DNA of 64,000 nucleotides from Brasenia schreberi (taxonomy: Eukaryota; Streptophyta; Magnoliopsida; Nymphaeales; Cabombaceae). The notes under the pieces were generated by a model. The model was not told the origin of the DNA. It worked only from the letters and a program-made list of their open reading frames with translations, and made no database searches. The position numbers and the translations under genes are program-made. The stretch is from assembly GCA_036023115.1 (NCBI GenBank), contig JAYKKT010000059.1:7347001-7411000 (forward strand). Reading direction: 5' to 3'. Below are positions 14,062 through 27,200 of the stretch, piece by piece. Within the stretch, counting starts at the first letter, position 1; each line of letters begins with the position of its first letter.

Positions 14062-14172
14062 TTTTTTCAAAGGTATTTTCCAAGATGACACATGATGAAG
14101 TTGTATGGAAACAAAGAATTCATGTAGCCCACCCCGTCTAGTATGAGAAAAGGCTTTGTTGTTGTTGCTGCC
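14062..14172 (+). mobile_element. RTE LINE 3'-end fragment
   Basis: Contains ACAAAGAATTCATGTAGCCC, then ACTAGACGGGGT-like sequence in reverse and a GTTGTTGTTG tail. This is the same 3' terminus as the longer RTE copies in this window. 5'-truncated and without coding capacity. Confidence 0.75.
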
Positions 14173-16259
14173 CAGTGGACTCTCGTAAGAAGATTCAACC
14201 CCCCAACATTGCTAATTATAAATAATAATAATTTCATAGTATAAAAATGGATGCATTTTCATTTCGCAGAAAAGGCCTTTTTTGGCTTAATTTCCATTTA
14301 ATCCTTCATGGGGATAGCCCACTTCCCAGTCATTCAAGACCAGCCTAAAATTTCTATTCCTGTTGGAAGCATAAGTGGAAATATACCTGCCACGTGTCAA
14401 TCAATGCCAATCCGCTTTGCTTTTGGGGGACAAATTATAAAAAGATGGGAGGTAATGGCTTAAACTCTATTAATCGTAAAATATACTTTATATTTTAAAT
14501 GTTTGATGTTTGAGAGACAATCGAAGTAAAAAACATTATGCATTAAATGTAAAGTATTAAATAGCTAGAAAAATGGTTGAAGTGATGCAGCAAAGAGACA
14601 ACCTTGGAGTCGTTTGCTTGGGCAAACCCCCCTCGGCCTGCCATTGTAACCCAAAAAAATGTTTTTTTTTGTGTTTAAACCACCGGTATCTGAAAGCCCA
14701 AACCCGCCTAATCTGGTTCTAGCCTGGTCAGCCCATTTTGGGGGTAAAGCTCTCCCAGCACTGTTTTTTCCATTTGGAAGATTCCCAATAAATAGGACAT
14801 TTGAAAAATAGAAGCTTAGATATTCTTGATTTAGTTTCAGAAAATAATCAAGCATCAGATAAAATATTCACCTTTTCCTCTGAACTTTTTCTTATTGTCG
14901 TCGCCAAGAGCGACAATGCTATTTGGATCGATTTTTCGGCATCAACACTTATATTCATCCAAATAAGCCATAAACAAGAGATACCGTAGGTTACATCTAC
15001 TTCATAAGTACCACAATGCAACTACATGAGGGCTCCATCTGGTGCAGGGTCTCTATCATATTTGACCTTTAACATTACCAAAGATCATTTCATGGATATT
15101 CTTTTTGGGCAGGTCTTTGCTTTTCAGGCCTTGATGTGGAGTCGCACCAGAAATTTGTAGGTAACATCTCTAAGGTGCGGACACATATGGACCATTGATA
15201 GGTTAGTTCGCACTGCAGCAGCATAGACACCAAAAGAAAAAAAATGAAAAGAATAATAGCATTGGATAACTTCTTTCCTTTTCATGTTATAAAGAAAATA
15301 ACCTGTTTTTCGAGAATCTCATCCTTAAGACGGGGTTAGTTGCTTTATCAATTCAATAAGAAACATGTTACCTATGAGCACCGGACAAATTGTGTGTGTA
15401 TCCATGTTCGTTTGATGACAGGCATTCATGCGTGCCCCAGTAAGCTAATATATATAAAACATGAGGTTGTAGCCACCCAAAAATACAACTCACACTGCGT
15501 CTTCGGAGTCGAAGCCCACCCAGGTGCGCCAACGGCCTGAGTGCTACTAAGCCACAGATATTTAGTACATTTTAAGGTAAAGGAAATAGCCGAAGGCGGA
15601 AACTTTTGCCATTTGAACATAACACTCGCGAATTCTTGTACATGTCAGTGCTGCACTTGTAACAAAATGGACAAATAAATGACATTTGCCAACTGAAAGA
15701 AGAGCCGCAAAACATTCTTGAGATGGCATTAACAATTTTTAGGCGTCAAAGAGACGACCTTCTTGCCCTCCATAATGCAGACCTCCAATCGTGTCCATGG
15801 TGATACTTCTATGCAGCAGCTTATCAATCAGTACACGCAATGGCAACAGCGATCTGAATCGTACCCCTTGCATAAAACCCGAAATTGGTGGCAGTTACGG
15901 CATGGAAGGTTTTCAGGCAGAAGCAATCACCAAAAGGAGCCGATCAACGAGCAGCCAGGCATTTCCCACTACAATTTGTTTGTGAAATGGTAGAACCAAG
16001 GACTCGTACTGAAAATTCTGTATCAAACAGTATTAGGTTAGCCAGCTTTGAAAGGGAAGGCGCCACAAACTTTTTTCTTTTAGAGAAACCTGAAATCCCC
16101 ATCACTTTTCACATGTACTCAACGAAAACCAGCCAGACGCAGATTGCGTATAATTTATGGAGCAAGCCCATCTTGCAGTATAGTGATGTTATGATGTTAC
16201 GTAACCCCCCTCCTGATAAACACGCAAATATGAAGTAGGAATAGAGCAACAACTTTACC
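14173..16259. other. Intergenic region 3' of CDKE
   Basis: No gene recognised. The last few hundred bases (about 15650-16259) are probably the CDKE 3' untranslated region on the minus strand. Short reading frames at 14565-14855 and 15426-15620 have no recognisable domain. Confidence 0.45.
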
Positions 16260-18230
16260 TCAAAATCGCCTTGATTTCTGCTGCTGTGAGGAGTATCCTG
16301 GATTTTGCGTTCCCATACCAGGTTCTTTCCTTCTTAGCTGTTTCAAAAATCAATATATGAGCATTTTCATATGCATTGCAAACTGTCGCATGGGTTGCGT
16401 GTGGGATACAGCAATTTTTGGAAATCATGAGTGCAGGAATACGGCTATATATTCATGAAATCTCTTCGTGGCATAGCGACAAAAAATATTTAAAATGGAT
16501 AGCTTGAGTCGGGCATGAAGAAGTCTGAACGATTGTGTCAGAGTGCCTGACACGAGTGACACCCTCGTAGATAAGTCAATGTCACAGTTTGCAAAGAAAC
16601 CATATGGCAGTAGGATTCAAGACTGACCTGTTGAGCCTGGGCTGGTCCACGTGCCATAAGATTACTTGGATTCAAGCCAGGCATCCCTGCCTGAGATGCT
16701 AAGCTGAAAGCAGCAATTCCTGCATTTGGCATCCTTTGCATGTTAACCATCTGCATTTGACGACCAACATTCCTAGCATTTACTCCAGCTCCAGCAGCCA
16801 AATTTCCAGCATTTCCAGAATTTATCTGCTCACATGAAATCAATGTCAATGGACGAAACCAGCAACTCATCCTGTAGATTATCGAGTAAAAGACAAAAGC
16901 CCTACAGTATATACATAAGTACAAGTTCTTAAAATCAAATAATTAGTCACTTTGCTGTCATAACATGTCGCACCTGTAGTGACCAATTCCACTATTCTTA
17001 AAATCTTGTAAAAATAAAATTAGAAAACTTAAAAAGATATACAAACTGAGTGAATAATATAAATAATACAGGAAATCTAAAACTGAATAGGATTAGAACT
17101 TCATGAGATTTTGATAAGCCAAAAACCTGATATTTTGCATGCTATTTTCTGAAAATAGTCTTAAAGAAAAATAATTTGGCCCAAATCCATCACACTAAAT
17201 TCAATCAATTTACTTTGTGATGGATGGGGATCCGCCCACTGTTCCAATACCAGATCACCACTGAATGAAGTGGGCTTTCTTCTTTTGCTTTATGTTCTCT
17301 GTTCTTGCTTTTATCTACAGAACATCTCAGTGAAAAAGAGCATCTTGGAAGAAAAGTAGAATCCAAAAAAGGCAGAAAATTGACCAATTTGCAAGGTTAG
17401 GAACTGCCTGCATGTGTGCAAACCTGAGAGTATAACAATTAAGACGTGCTGAGTAAATTATGATTTTAAGCTTTCAAAGACACTCCAGGTAACATTAACA
17501 TAGAGATCAGGCATTTTCACATACGAACAGGCGCACACTGTGTTAGTGTGTGCCTGCTTGTAAGTGCTGCATGTCTAAACAGTAAATGATTGTACTTTGA
17601 GATGTACTTATGAAATTAGCGTAGAAAATGAGATTTCACAAGTTCAGATAGTAGCTCTACAACAAACAGTATATCCATTTAAAAGCGCACTGCATCCGGA
17701 ATGGCTCTTAGCACTGACAACAAGGTAAGAATATGTTCAAGTACCGTTTGAGAATGTTGAACGCTTGTTCCTTCAAAATCAGTTGTGGTGTCCACAGGGC
17801 GTTGAGGATAATTCACGACTTTGTCATTAGGTTGGCAAGGAATAAGCGCACTGTTAACATTGATTTCATATATTACCTGGTCAGACAACATAAAAGAAGA
17901 GAGAACAGAGGCTATACATGCTTCATGAATGGCATCCTACCCTCCAACTTAACTATCTATTACAAGATGTCGGCTGTTCCATATGCAAAAACATATTTGC
18001 TAAAAACTGCACCATACAACAACAACTAAGCCTTTTCCCAAACTAGATGGGGTTGGCTATATGGATTCTTTGTTTCTACAGAGCCCTATCATAATTTGTA
18101 GAATCTATAATAAATAAGTCCAACAAAGTTTTACGCTGGATTTCGGAAGCCTAATGCAACCCTCCTTTATCCGGGCATATGATGAAAAATAACTTACTTT
18201 CGCCCTGGTAGAGGTTCCATACGGAAGTAC
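16260..18230 (-). CDS. CDKE1: CDKE C-terminal exons (4)
   Basis: Exon 18230-18198 encodes [10 protein letters not shown]. Exon 17850-17745 encodes [18 protein letters not shown] and the TTTDFEG motif. Exon 16825-16628 encodes the Met/Asn/Ala-rich tail ([32 protein letters not shown]). Exon 16337-16260 encodes [16 protein letters not shown] and the basic end. Splice phases join exactly (2, 0 and 0). This tail is low-complexity and typical of plant CDKE, so it distinguishes this gene from CDKC and CDKG. Confidence 0.92.
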
Positions 18231-21200
18231 CTGTGAAAAGTAAAAACCACAGAGCATTAGGAGAAAACAAAAAGGTCAGTATTATCTTACTGGCTTACGA
18301 TGCAAGAGAAGATTATATCGATTAGTAGTATGCACTTTGCTCAGGAATGCATCGAACAAGTATAATGGACTCTCATCATCTTCATAAGAGGAGCTGGTTC
18401 AAGGTAGAGGCACAAGATCAGACTATAAGCTTCCTCTCGTGCCACAATCTGGCAGGGTGGTGCCTCATAGAGGATGACTGAAATAAGCAAGCCCAAAGTT
18501 TCGAAACTTATCATGCACAATCAGAAAGTCCAAGAGGCTGGCTTTAGAACAACCCAAAGACATAAGGTCTGATGAAAGAGAAAGCACATAATAGATGGTT
18601 TGTCATGACAATAGCGTGTCTTAAAAAAGTAACAATAATAATAATTGGTTGCTAATTTTTCCACAGTTAATTTCAAAATGAAGTATGAATATCGGAACAT
18701 TGATTAATTTGTTTATAGAAAAAAAAGATAGATCATGCTGTAAAGATTGTAAGGTAATTTCAGGAGAAAACTTAATTACTCAACATCGACTTTTAGTAAT
18801 GGATTTGCAAGTAAAAAAGTGAACAAAGAAGAATAAAGTTCATAGAGTTATTCAGAGTAAATGGTGAAACCTCAAATGTGAGAAAAAAAAGATATATTTA
18901 AACATAAAGTTCTTCGAGGAGATGCTTTGAATTATGTACTTACACCTATATGTGGAACAATAAGATTATACATATTAGGAAAGTGATAAAAGATGTATTG
19001 AGCGAATCTAAGGGAGACGTACCGGCACAAAAAGAAGCTTGGTAGTGGAGTGAATTGCAAGATAAAATAAGGCAAAAAAGGCATGTTATAAATTGCATTA
19101 TACCAAGAAGACTAGTGAAACTTGTAAGGCTTAAAAGAAAGCAAAGAAAAAAGCAAAAAAGGCCGTTAGTGAAGCAAAAGCCAAAATTTAGGAGGATTTA
19201 TATAAAAGTCTAACTCAAAAGAAGGTGAAAGAGATTTTTAGGATAGCTAAGATTAGAGATAAGAAAATTAAGGATCTTATACGAGGACGAGAAGATTTCA
19301 GTAACGAATCATGATATCAAAAATATATACAAAAATTATTTCTATAAGTTTTTAATAAAAATACAGATGTTAGTATTAGTGTAAGAGAGTTAGTCAAATC
19401 AAAAAAATATATAAACCATAATTTCTATCACTATATTGAAAAGAATGAACTTAAAGAGACTTTTAAATATATGAACTTAAATATATAAAGGTTGGTAAAT
19501 CTCTAGGACCAACTAATATTCCTATAGAAGTATAAAAAATCATAAGAGAGATGATACTCACCTGCTCTATTGATCTCCAAGAGATGTTCTTTGAAGAACC
19601 TTGAAAAAAAGAGGTATCCCATTGACATACATAAATATTATAAGAGACACGTACGATGGTGCAAAAACATGTGTGAGGACTCATGAAGTAACGATTGACT
19701 CCTTTGAAGTTAATATTGGGTTACATTAGGGATTAACTTTAAGTCCATATTTATTTATATTGGTTATTGATGAGTTTTCAAAACATATTCAAGATGAAGT
19801 ACCTTAGTGTATGTTATTTGAAGATGGCACTTTGTTAATGGATGAGTCTAAGAAAAAAGTTAATAGGAAATTGAAACTATAAAGAGAAATATTAGAAAGT
19901 AAATGTTTTCGACTTAGAACAAAGACAAAATATATAAAATATAAGTTTGATCATTTGGGTACTTTAGATAACATAAAAATTAAGATTACCATACATTGCA
20001 TCCCTCACGAGGAAAGTTTTAAATACTTAAAGGTCAATTTTTTAGAGTGATGAAAAATTGATGGAGATGTTACACATAGAATTAATGCCGGTCACTTAAA
20101 ATAGAGAGGAAAATAAAGTATTCTATATGATAAGAAGATACCCTTAAAGTTGAAATTTAAATATTATAGAGCAACAATTATACCTACTATTTTTATAGTT
20201 TTGAGTGTCGAGCAGTTAATCATTAACATGTACAAAAGATGTCTTTAGCACAAATAAAGATGCTGAGATAGATGAGTGTGTTAAAGTATGTAATAGGTAT
20301 GGGCCAGTAGGGTCCTTAAACTATCTTGACCTGACCAGGCCACTAGGGCTCGGGCCAGCGCCCCAAGGCCCCAAACTAGCCGTCAGCTCACTCTCTCTCT
20401 TGATCTCATAATGTTGTATTTTCTTCTCATCTTGCTCTATAAATAGAGGTCATTCATTCCTTAATATCACCTTGGATATTTGGTTTGACTTCTTGAGTGT
20501 TTGATTATTTGACTTACTTCGAGCATTAAAACACCAAGCATTTAGTTGATTGGTCTCTTAGCGTTTCTTGGATTGTGTGATTAGCAATTGGTTAAGATTT
20601 CTCAAGTGAATTGAAGAATCATATTCTTACATGGTATCAGAGCTTACTCTGAAGAATATCATGAGACATGGCTGCATTGGGAAGCGTGCCCAACTTGAAG
20701 AAGTTTTGTTTTCTTGCCTTTGATATTCCAAGGTTGAGGTAATCTCCAAAAAACTTGTTTTTGTGAGAAATGGAAGGAAAAAATGAAATGTTTCATTGTT
20801 TACTTAACCCAAATTGCTATTAAAGTTAGACAAGAACGATGAAAAAATATTTTGTATCAAAAGATTATTAGGATTACGTTGATGACACAATTCAAGAGCC
20901 AAAATTGAAAATTAATGGACTTGATGAAGATGATATCATCAAGGCCCAAGAAAATTACAAACAAATTTGAAAATATGAGAAAAAATGAATGCAAAAACTA
21001 CTTGGATTATTTGTCAAAATGTAGATGAAAAACTTCGCAATTGAATCAATATCTTTGAAAATGCATTTGAAACATGGGATTATTTAAAGAAAATCCATTA
21101 TGAAGATGACTTTGTTTTCCAAATTGATTTGATGGAAAAAATGATAATGTTTAAGTAAGACAACTTAAGCATTAAGGATTATCATAATAACTTTTCGAAA

Positions 21201-24200
21201 TTATGGAATCAAATATGAAGTTTTGACAAATTTAAAAAACTTCAAAGAATGGATGAATTTTAATAATACCTTGATAACCAATATTTCTTCTTATTTATGC
21301 GGGTGTAAGAGAAAAATTTGAAAACATAAGGTCCACTTTAATCCATAGAAAGTGGAGACCCAAGAGTCATGGGTTCCTTGTCGATCTAGTTATAGAAGAA
21401 ACTAGATTGAAAAGCCTCAACGCTTCCAAGAAAGTTGTTCTTGACACTTCTAGACCGATGGCAAATCTAAAGCCATACAAGTCACCACATCTAAAGAATT
21501 TTGAAGGACAAGACAATATTATCGTGAGGCTCACGACTCTATGACCCAACAAGAGTACTATTTGTTACTATTGCAAGGAGAGCGGGCATATCAAGACTTA
21601 TTATCCCCTTTTGATGAGAAAAATCAACAATGTGACCGTCTTAAAAGATAAAGAGGGAGGAGCACTACCATCAAACATCAAGGCTTACATTGAAGAAATG
21701 TTTAAGGAGAAAGCTAGCATATCCAGGAATGCACTATCCATAAATTCTCAAGGTATTTCTTGGTTTTTAGATTTTGGTGCATCTTTTCGCATGACACATA
21801 GAAAGAGTTTTTTGAAAGACACTTGCCAAAAGACTTCAAATAAGCAAGTTTTTACGATCGACGGTACAAGACTCCAAATAAATGAGATTGAAAGTTTAGA
21901 AAATAAAGATTTCAAACCTTTGTACCAAAACTAAATCTAAATTTACTTTCCATTACTAAAATTTGTTTCAATGGTTGTATAATCACTTTCTCATCCAAAA
22001 ATTGTGTGGTGCATGATCACCTATCAAAGAAGGTGGCCATAAAGAACTATACAAAATGAATAACTTATTGTACCAAATTTTGAACATTGTGGTGTAATTC
22101 ATGACACAACTCTTTGGCACAAAAGATTGGGTCACTTGAATATGAACAAGTTGTGTAATCATGTATTATTGAAAAATAATAAAGATTTTGTTTGTGAAGA
22201 ATGTATTCTTAGAAAATTGTATCATATGTCTTTCGACGAGAGAAATTTTATTGCAAGTAAACCCTTTGAATTGGTTCATTTCGATGTTTGAGGACCCGCT
22301 CCTATTGTCTCTAAAGGAGGAATCAGATACTATGTGACTTATATAGATGATTTTAGCAAATATACTTGATATTTCTCTTAAAACATAAATCCAAAGTATT
22401 TAAAAGTTTTTTGATATTTCACAGTATGATTAAGAACCAATTTGACACCGCTCTTTATAACAACACATTCCCCTTTCCGAATCATCCAAGATCGATAGAA
22501 AATAGAAAAACGAAAAAAGACAAAAGAAAACTAATGGAGTCTCTGTTTTCTCGGCAGTCGGCAGTACCTCGGCTGCTAGGTACTCGAGAACAACAGAGAG
22601 ATAGACAGGAGCGCCGGCTCCGACTCGCTCCGCATATTTTCCGGCCTTAAGAAATCGGGCAATCCTTCCGACGGGAAATTGGAGGCCGGCCTTCTGCGAT
22701 CGGGAGACCGACTTCGATGATTTGGGCTTACCTCGTCCGCCCTTCGTTCCACCAGAACTCATCTTCTTCTCGCAATTCTCGCTTCTTACGTCAGAGAGAT
22801 TGCGAGAAGAACTATGAAACCTTTGAACCTCAAAGAAAAAATCTTATTACTGCTATTTTACGTAAAAGAACACAACTTCTATAATCAAGCAAAAGATATA
22901 TGGGAATGAGAAAATGCTATGCAAAAAGAATTAAAGGTCTTGCATAAAGCTCAAACTTGGGATATTGTACCTAAACCTAAGGATAAAAAACTTATTTGAT
23001 GTAGATGGGTATATAAAGTAAAAACAGAGTGATGAAACCATAGAAAGATATAAAGTTAGACTAGTAGCTAAAGGGTATACTCAAAAATACATAATAGACT
23101 ATAAAGAAACCTTTGCTCCGGTTGGTAGAATGACAACCATAATAATTTTGATAACTCTTAGTGCTATTAGAAATTGAAAAGTTTTTCAATTCAATGTTAA
23201 GAATGTTTTCTTGAACGACAACTTAAATGACCAAGTTTATATGATTCCCCAAGATTAGATATTTCCAAAAATCATGTTCTTAAGTTACGAAAAGCACTCT
23301 ATGATCTTAAGCAAGCACCTAAGGCTTGGTTTGATAGATTTGAAAGCTTCATGCATGTTCATGATTTTCTATCTTGTTATACTGACACAATATTATTTAT
23401 AAGAAAGTCAAATACCAGCATGATAATACTGCTTTTGTATGTTAATGGCATTATTATCACTGGAAGTGATGAAGATGAAATAGTACAAGTTAAAAGGGAT
23501 CTCCGCAAGGAGTTTGAAATGAAAGACCTTGGTTTGCATAGTTACTTTTTAGGAATTGAAATTGTCCATTGTGATAGAGGATATTTTATGTCTCAATAAA
23601 ATTTGTAAGTGATATTGTTAATAAGTTAGGTCTAACCGATGAGAAGAAAGCAGATACCCCAAAAGTACTTGAAACAAAATTGAAAAAAATGACGATCCTA
23701 CACCGTACATGCAACTGATAGGAACATTGACTTATCTCACTATCACAATATATCACATGTTGTACACACTAGAAGCCAGTTTCAACAAGCTCTTACTAGT
23801 ACTCACATGAGGGCGGTTATGAGATACATTAAGCACTATGTGGATAATGGGGTATTTTTGACTTCTTCCTCTTCTCTTGATTTGATTGCATATATTGATG
23901 TAGATTGGGATTGATGTCAATAATCGACATTCCACCATTAACTTTTGTGTATTTTAGGTGAAACCTTGATCTCCTGGAGATGCAAGAAACAAAACAAGGT
24001 TATTAGTTTAAGATGTTGTTAGACTAATGAGGTTATTAGAAACAAATTGGGAGTAGCACCAATAAAGGATAACATGAGGAAAAATCGTTTAAGATGTTAA
24101 TATATAGAAAAACGACCAAAAGATGCTCCCGTAAGAAGATATGAAAAACTAGATTGTGAAAATATTAAAAGAAGAGGGCGACCAAAAGTGTTTAAAAGAA

Positions 24201-27200
24201 ACAATAAAGAATGATCTAGTTTATATTGAGTTAACTGCTATGTCACACGGGTGCGGGTGCGGGTGCGGATGCGAACACAGGTGCGGGTGCGAAATACGGC
24301 AAATTTCAAAAAAATTGGGTGCGGCGACACAACTAGGGTATATAATATTATATATTATATATAATATTCAAGCTACAACAAGTGAGACATCAATTAACAT
24401 AAATATATGACAATAGCAAGTACACAACTTTATATTAAAGCAAAACACATAAATGGTAAACAACTACTAGTTTTATCGTAATACACAAATCAATCTTCAC
24501 TATCCGGACTCATTTATCCAAAAAGACCCAAACTTCAAAATCGATACTAGATTTTGAAGCGTGGAATATCCACACAAAAGGAAGTGAAGAAGGTCCGCGT
24601 TGAGATATTTTTCTATGTTCATTGGCGGAGTTTTATGAGAGATGATGGAAGATAAGCTGAAGGAACATTTTGGAAACTATGGTGAGGTAACTTAGATGGT
24701 AATCACGGGAGATAAGGTCACGAGTCGACTAAGAGTCTTCGGTTTCATCGTCTTCACGGATTACTCCCTCTTTGATCGGGTTCTAGAGGATAAATACACC
24801 ATAGACGGCAGAACCGTGAGTTACAAAAAAAAATGTGTTTTTTTTTGCCATGCCGCACCGACACGATGTCGCACCCGTGTCGAGGTCGACACTCCACCCC
24901 CTTAGAAGTGTCTGTGTGACTTAGGTTAACTGCTACCATGACACATGATAGGGCTATGTGTAAACAAAGAATTCATGTAGCCAACCCCATGAAGCATGTT
25001 CATCATGGGTAATGACACTATGCCGATCATGACCCAAATTCTCCAAAGTTAAGAGAACCCTAGGTCAACTGCTCAGAAACGTCAACAAGTATAACCAGAA
25101 TTTCTGGTTCATTCTTTGGTAAAACTGGAAGGGGAACGAGATGTCACTTTGGAACTTACACCAATTATTCTGAAGCCAAAAGAGGACAAGAAAAAAGAAC
25201 TGATAAAAAAAAGTTTGGTTTTGTGTCAAGCATCAAGAAAGAGGTGTCAAGTTACTAAATCATAAAACTGAGTTTCAGATCATGAAGACAAACAAGAACA
25301 ATATCAAGAGAAGGGACAAGCAAAATATAATGCTGATGAAGAAACAGCATCTTAGTTAAAGATTAAAAACAACAGGAAGAAGCACTTTGCTAATATAACT
25401 CATCGTGATCCTAACAAGTAACAAATTCCTCCGTCCAAAGCTCCATCTAATGAAGAACACTTGGTTTCTGAACTCATCGAAATCTTTAACAGGGGGAAAT
25501 TTTCAATTTTCAGGCATATGACAAAGAATGTTGGAGATTTTCTATTTTTTATTTAAGAAGAATGTTGGAGATAATGAAAAGTGCACATAATCCTACATGT
25601 GAAAGATGAAAGAAAAAAAGAATAAGCAAATGAGAATGTTACTCATGCTCTAGGGCTTGAGCTGCAGTTACGCGCTTCTGAGGATCATAACTGCATAAGA
25701 AATAACCAGATTGGAAAGGTCATTAAGGAGGGGAGCAATCATTACCACCTAGGAAATCAAAAAGATCACAGAATATAGCGACTGATAAAACATCATCAAC
25801 AACAACAACGACAACAACTAAGCCTTTTCCCATACTAGATGAGGTTGGCTACATGGATTCTTTGCTTCCGTAGAACTTGATCATGTGTTACGCTAACAGT
25901 TAACTTAACATAAGCTAACTCATTCTTTCTTGTTTCCTTCCAACACTGTTCTGGTCTTCCTCTTCCTCTTTTAACATTTTCACAATCTAGTTTCTCATAT
26001 CTTCTTACCAGAGCTTCTTACGATCATCTTTCCACGTGTCCAAAATACCTTAAATGATTCTCTCATTTTACCATGTATTGGTATCACTCCCAATTTGTTT
26101 CTAATAACCTCATTATGTATACAGTTTTTCTATTACTCTCAATTTGTTTTTAATAAACTCATTATGTACACCGTCTTTCCTTGTGGGACCACACATCCAT
26201 ATCCATCTCAGTGATGAACCAAATTAATCAAACAGCACAGCTCATATGAGGAATAAGCAACATGAACAACTGAATACAAACAGAGAGTAGTTCTATCCAT
26301 TAACTGCTAAATCGGATTCTGAACATGCGCAGTTTACTTTGTTAATCTGGTATAGTTCAACATGCAACTCACTGAACAATATAATTTCACCACTACAGTA
26401 ACAGGGAAAAACCAACGGGCAGACAACATTAAGGTCAAATAGTGTCTGCCAAAACAGAGGCAGAATAGGTTAAGTATAATCACAGTGTAGACAAGGAGTA
26501 ACCAACCGAAGTGGCAAAGTAGCACTCAGAAACAAGCAGAAGTAAAGTTTATTAATCAACAAATGTATCAATCAACATGCTATTTCTATTGTTATAACAA
26601 ATTAATGAATATTTCATATGAAAGGTAAGAGATGAAATCACCTGCCTATAAAGATAAAGCAGGTCTGTAATGAGGGGCACTCAGACCGAGTCAGCAAAGT
26701 AAGCAGATAAATCCCTCTGCTAATGTTTACAACATAGCACACAATAGAATGGAATAATAGAAGCCACTAACCACATCAACTAAATTTGCGAGCATTGTTA
26801 CCCCCTGATTCAAAGGATTCAGAATAACCCTCTAGTTCAATTTGGCATCCTAAGAGTTATAAGCAACATGTACACATTATCTGAATCAATTTGTGAAGAA
26901 AAATCAGCTGTTAGTATAAGACTTGGCGCCTCACGGAGCTATTGACTCACAATTATGCATCACACATGCAGACGCTTGCACAAACATAACAACCAAGTGG
27001 TCATGCATGTAACATATAGGCAATCATTACTAACAGAGAAGTATGTACAATACGACTTAACAATGAAGAAAATTCAACAAAAGGGGGAACGCTCATGAAA
27101 ATTTCTGGTGAACACCTCAAAAAAAAAAAACTGTAAGCTGATTATGTGTAAGAGGGAAGATCATACTCAAGCATCTTAGAAAGTAGGTCATATGAAGGAC

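Larger units (their letters stand above)
20279..24015 (+). mobile_element. Ty1/Copia retrotransposon with 5' LTR, inserted in RTE LINE
   Basis: The 5' LTR (20279-20631) is followed by the primer-binding site. The gag region (20840-21600) ends in a worn zinc knuckle ([14 protein letters not shown]). Protease-like [16 protein letters not shown] is at 21760-21815. GAG-pre-integrase and integrase N-part follow to about 22446 ([17 protein letters not shown]). A histone H2A fragment interrupts here. Reverse transcriptase resumes at about 22880 ([16 protein letters not shown] at 23290-23340; YVNG replaces YVDD at about 23437), then RNase H fragments to [12 protein letters not shown] at about 23970. 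The 3' LTR is missing: sequence passes directly back into LINE. Nonsense changes are frequent. Confidence 0.85.
18690..24999 (+). mobile_element. RTE-clade LINE, degenerate, split by two insertions
   Basis: Segments 18690-20278, about 24016-24240 and 24936-24999 together form one RTE LINE. Recognisable parts are the endonuclease-to-RT linker ([10 protein letters not shown], then [11 protein letters not shown]) at about 19015-19090, reverse transcriptase debris to 20278, and the C-terminal region ([31 protein letters not shown]) at 24030-24170. The 3' end is AGAATTCATGTAGCCAACCC. All three parts collinearly match the LINE copies at 39899-41935 and 46394-47760. Stops throughout make it inert. 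The Copia element at 20279 and the insertion at 24241 are younger than it. Confidence 0.82.
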
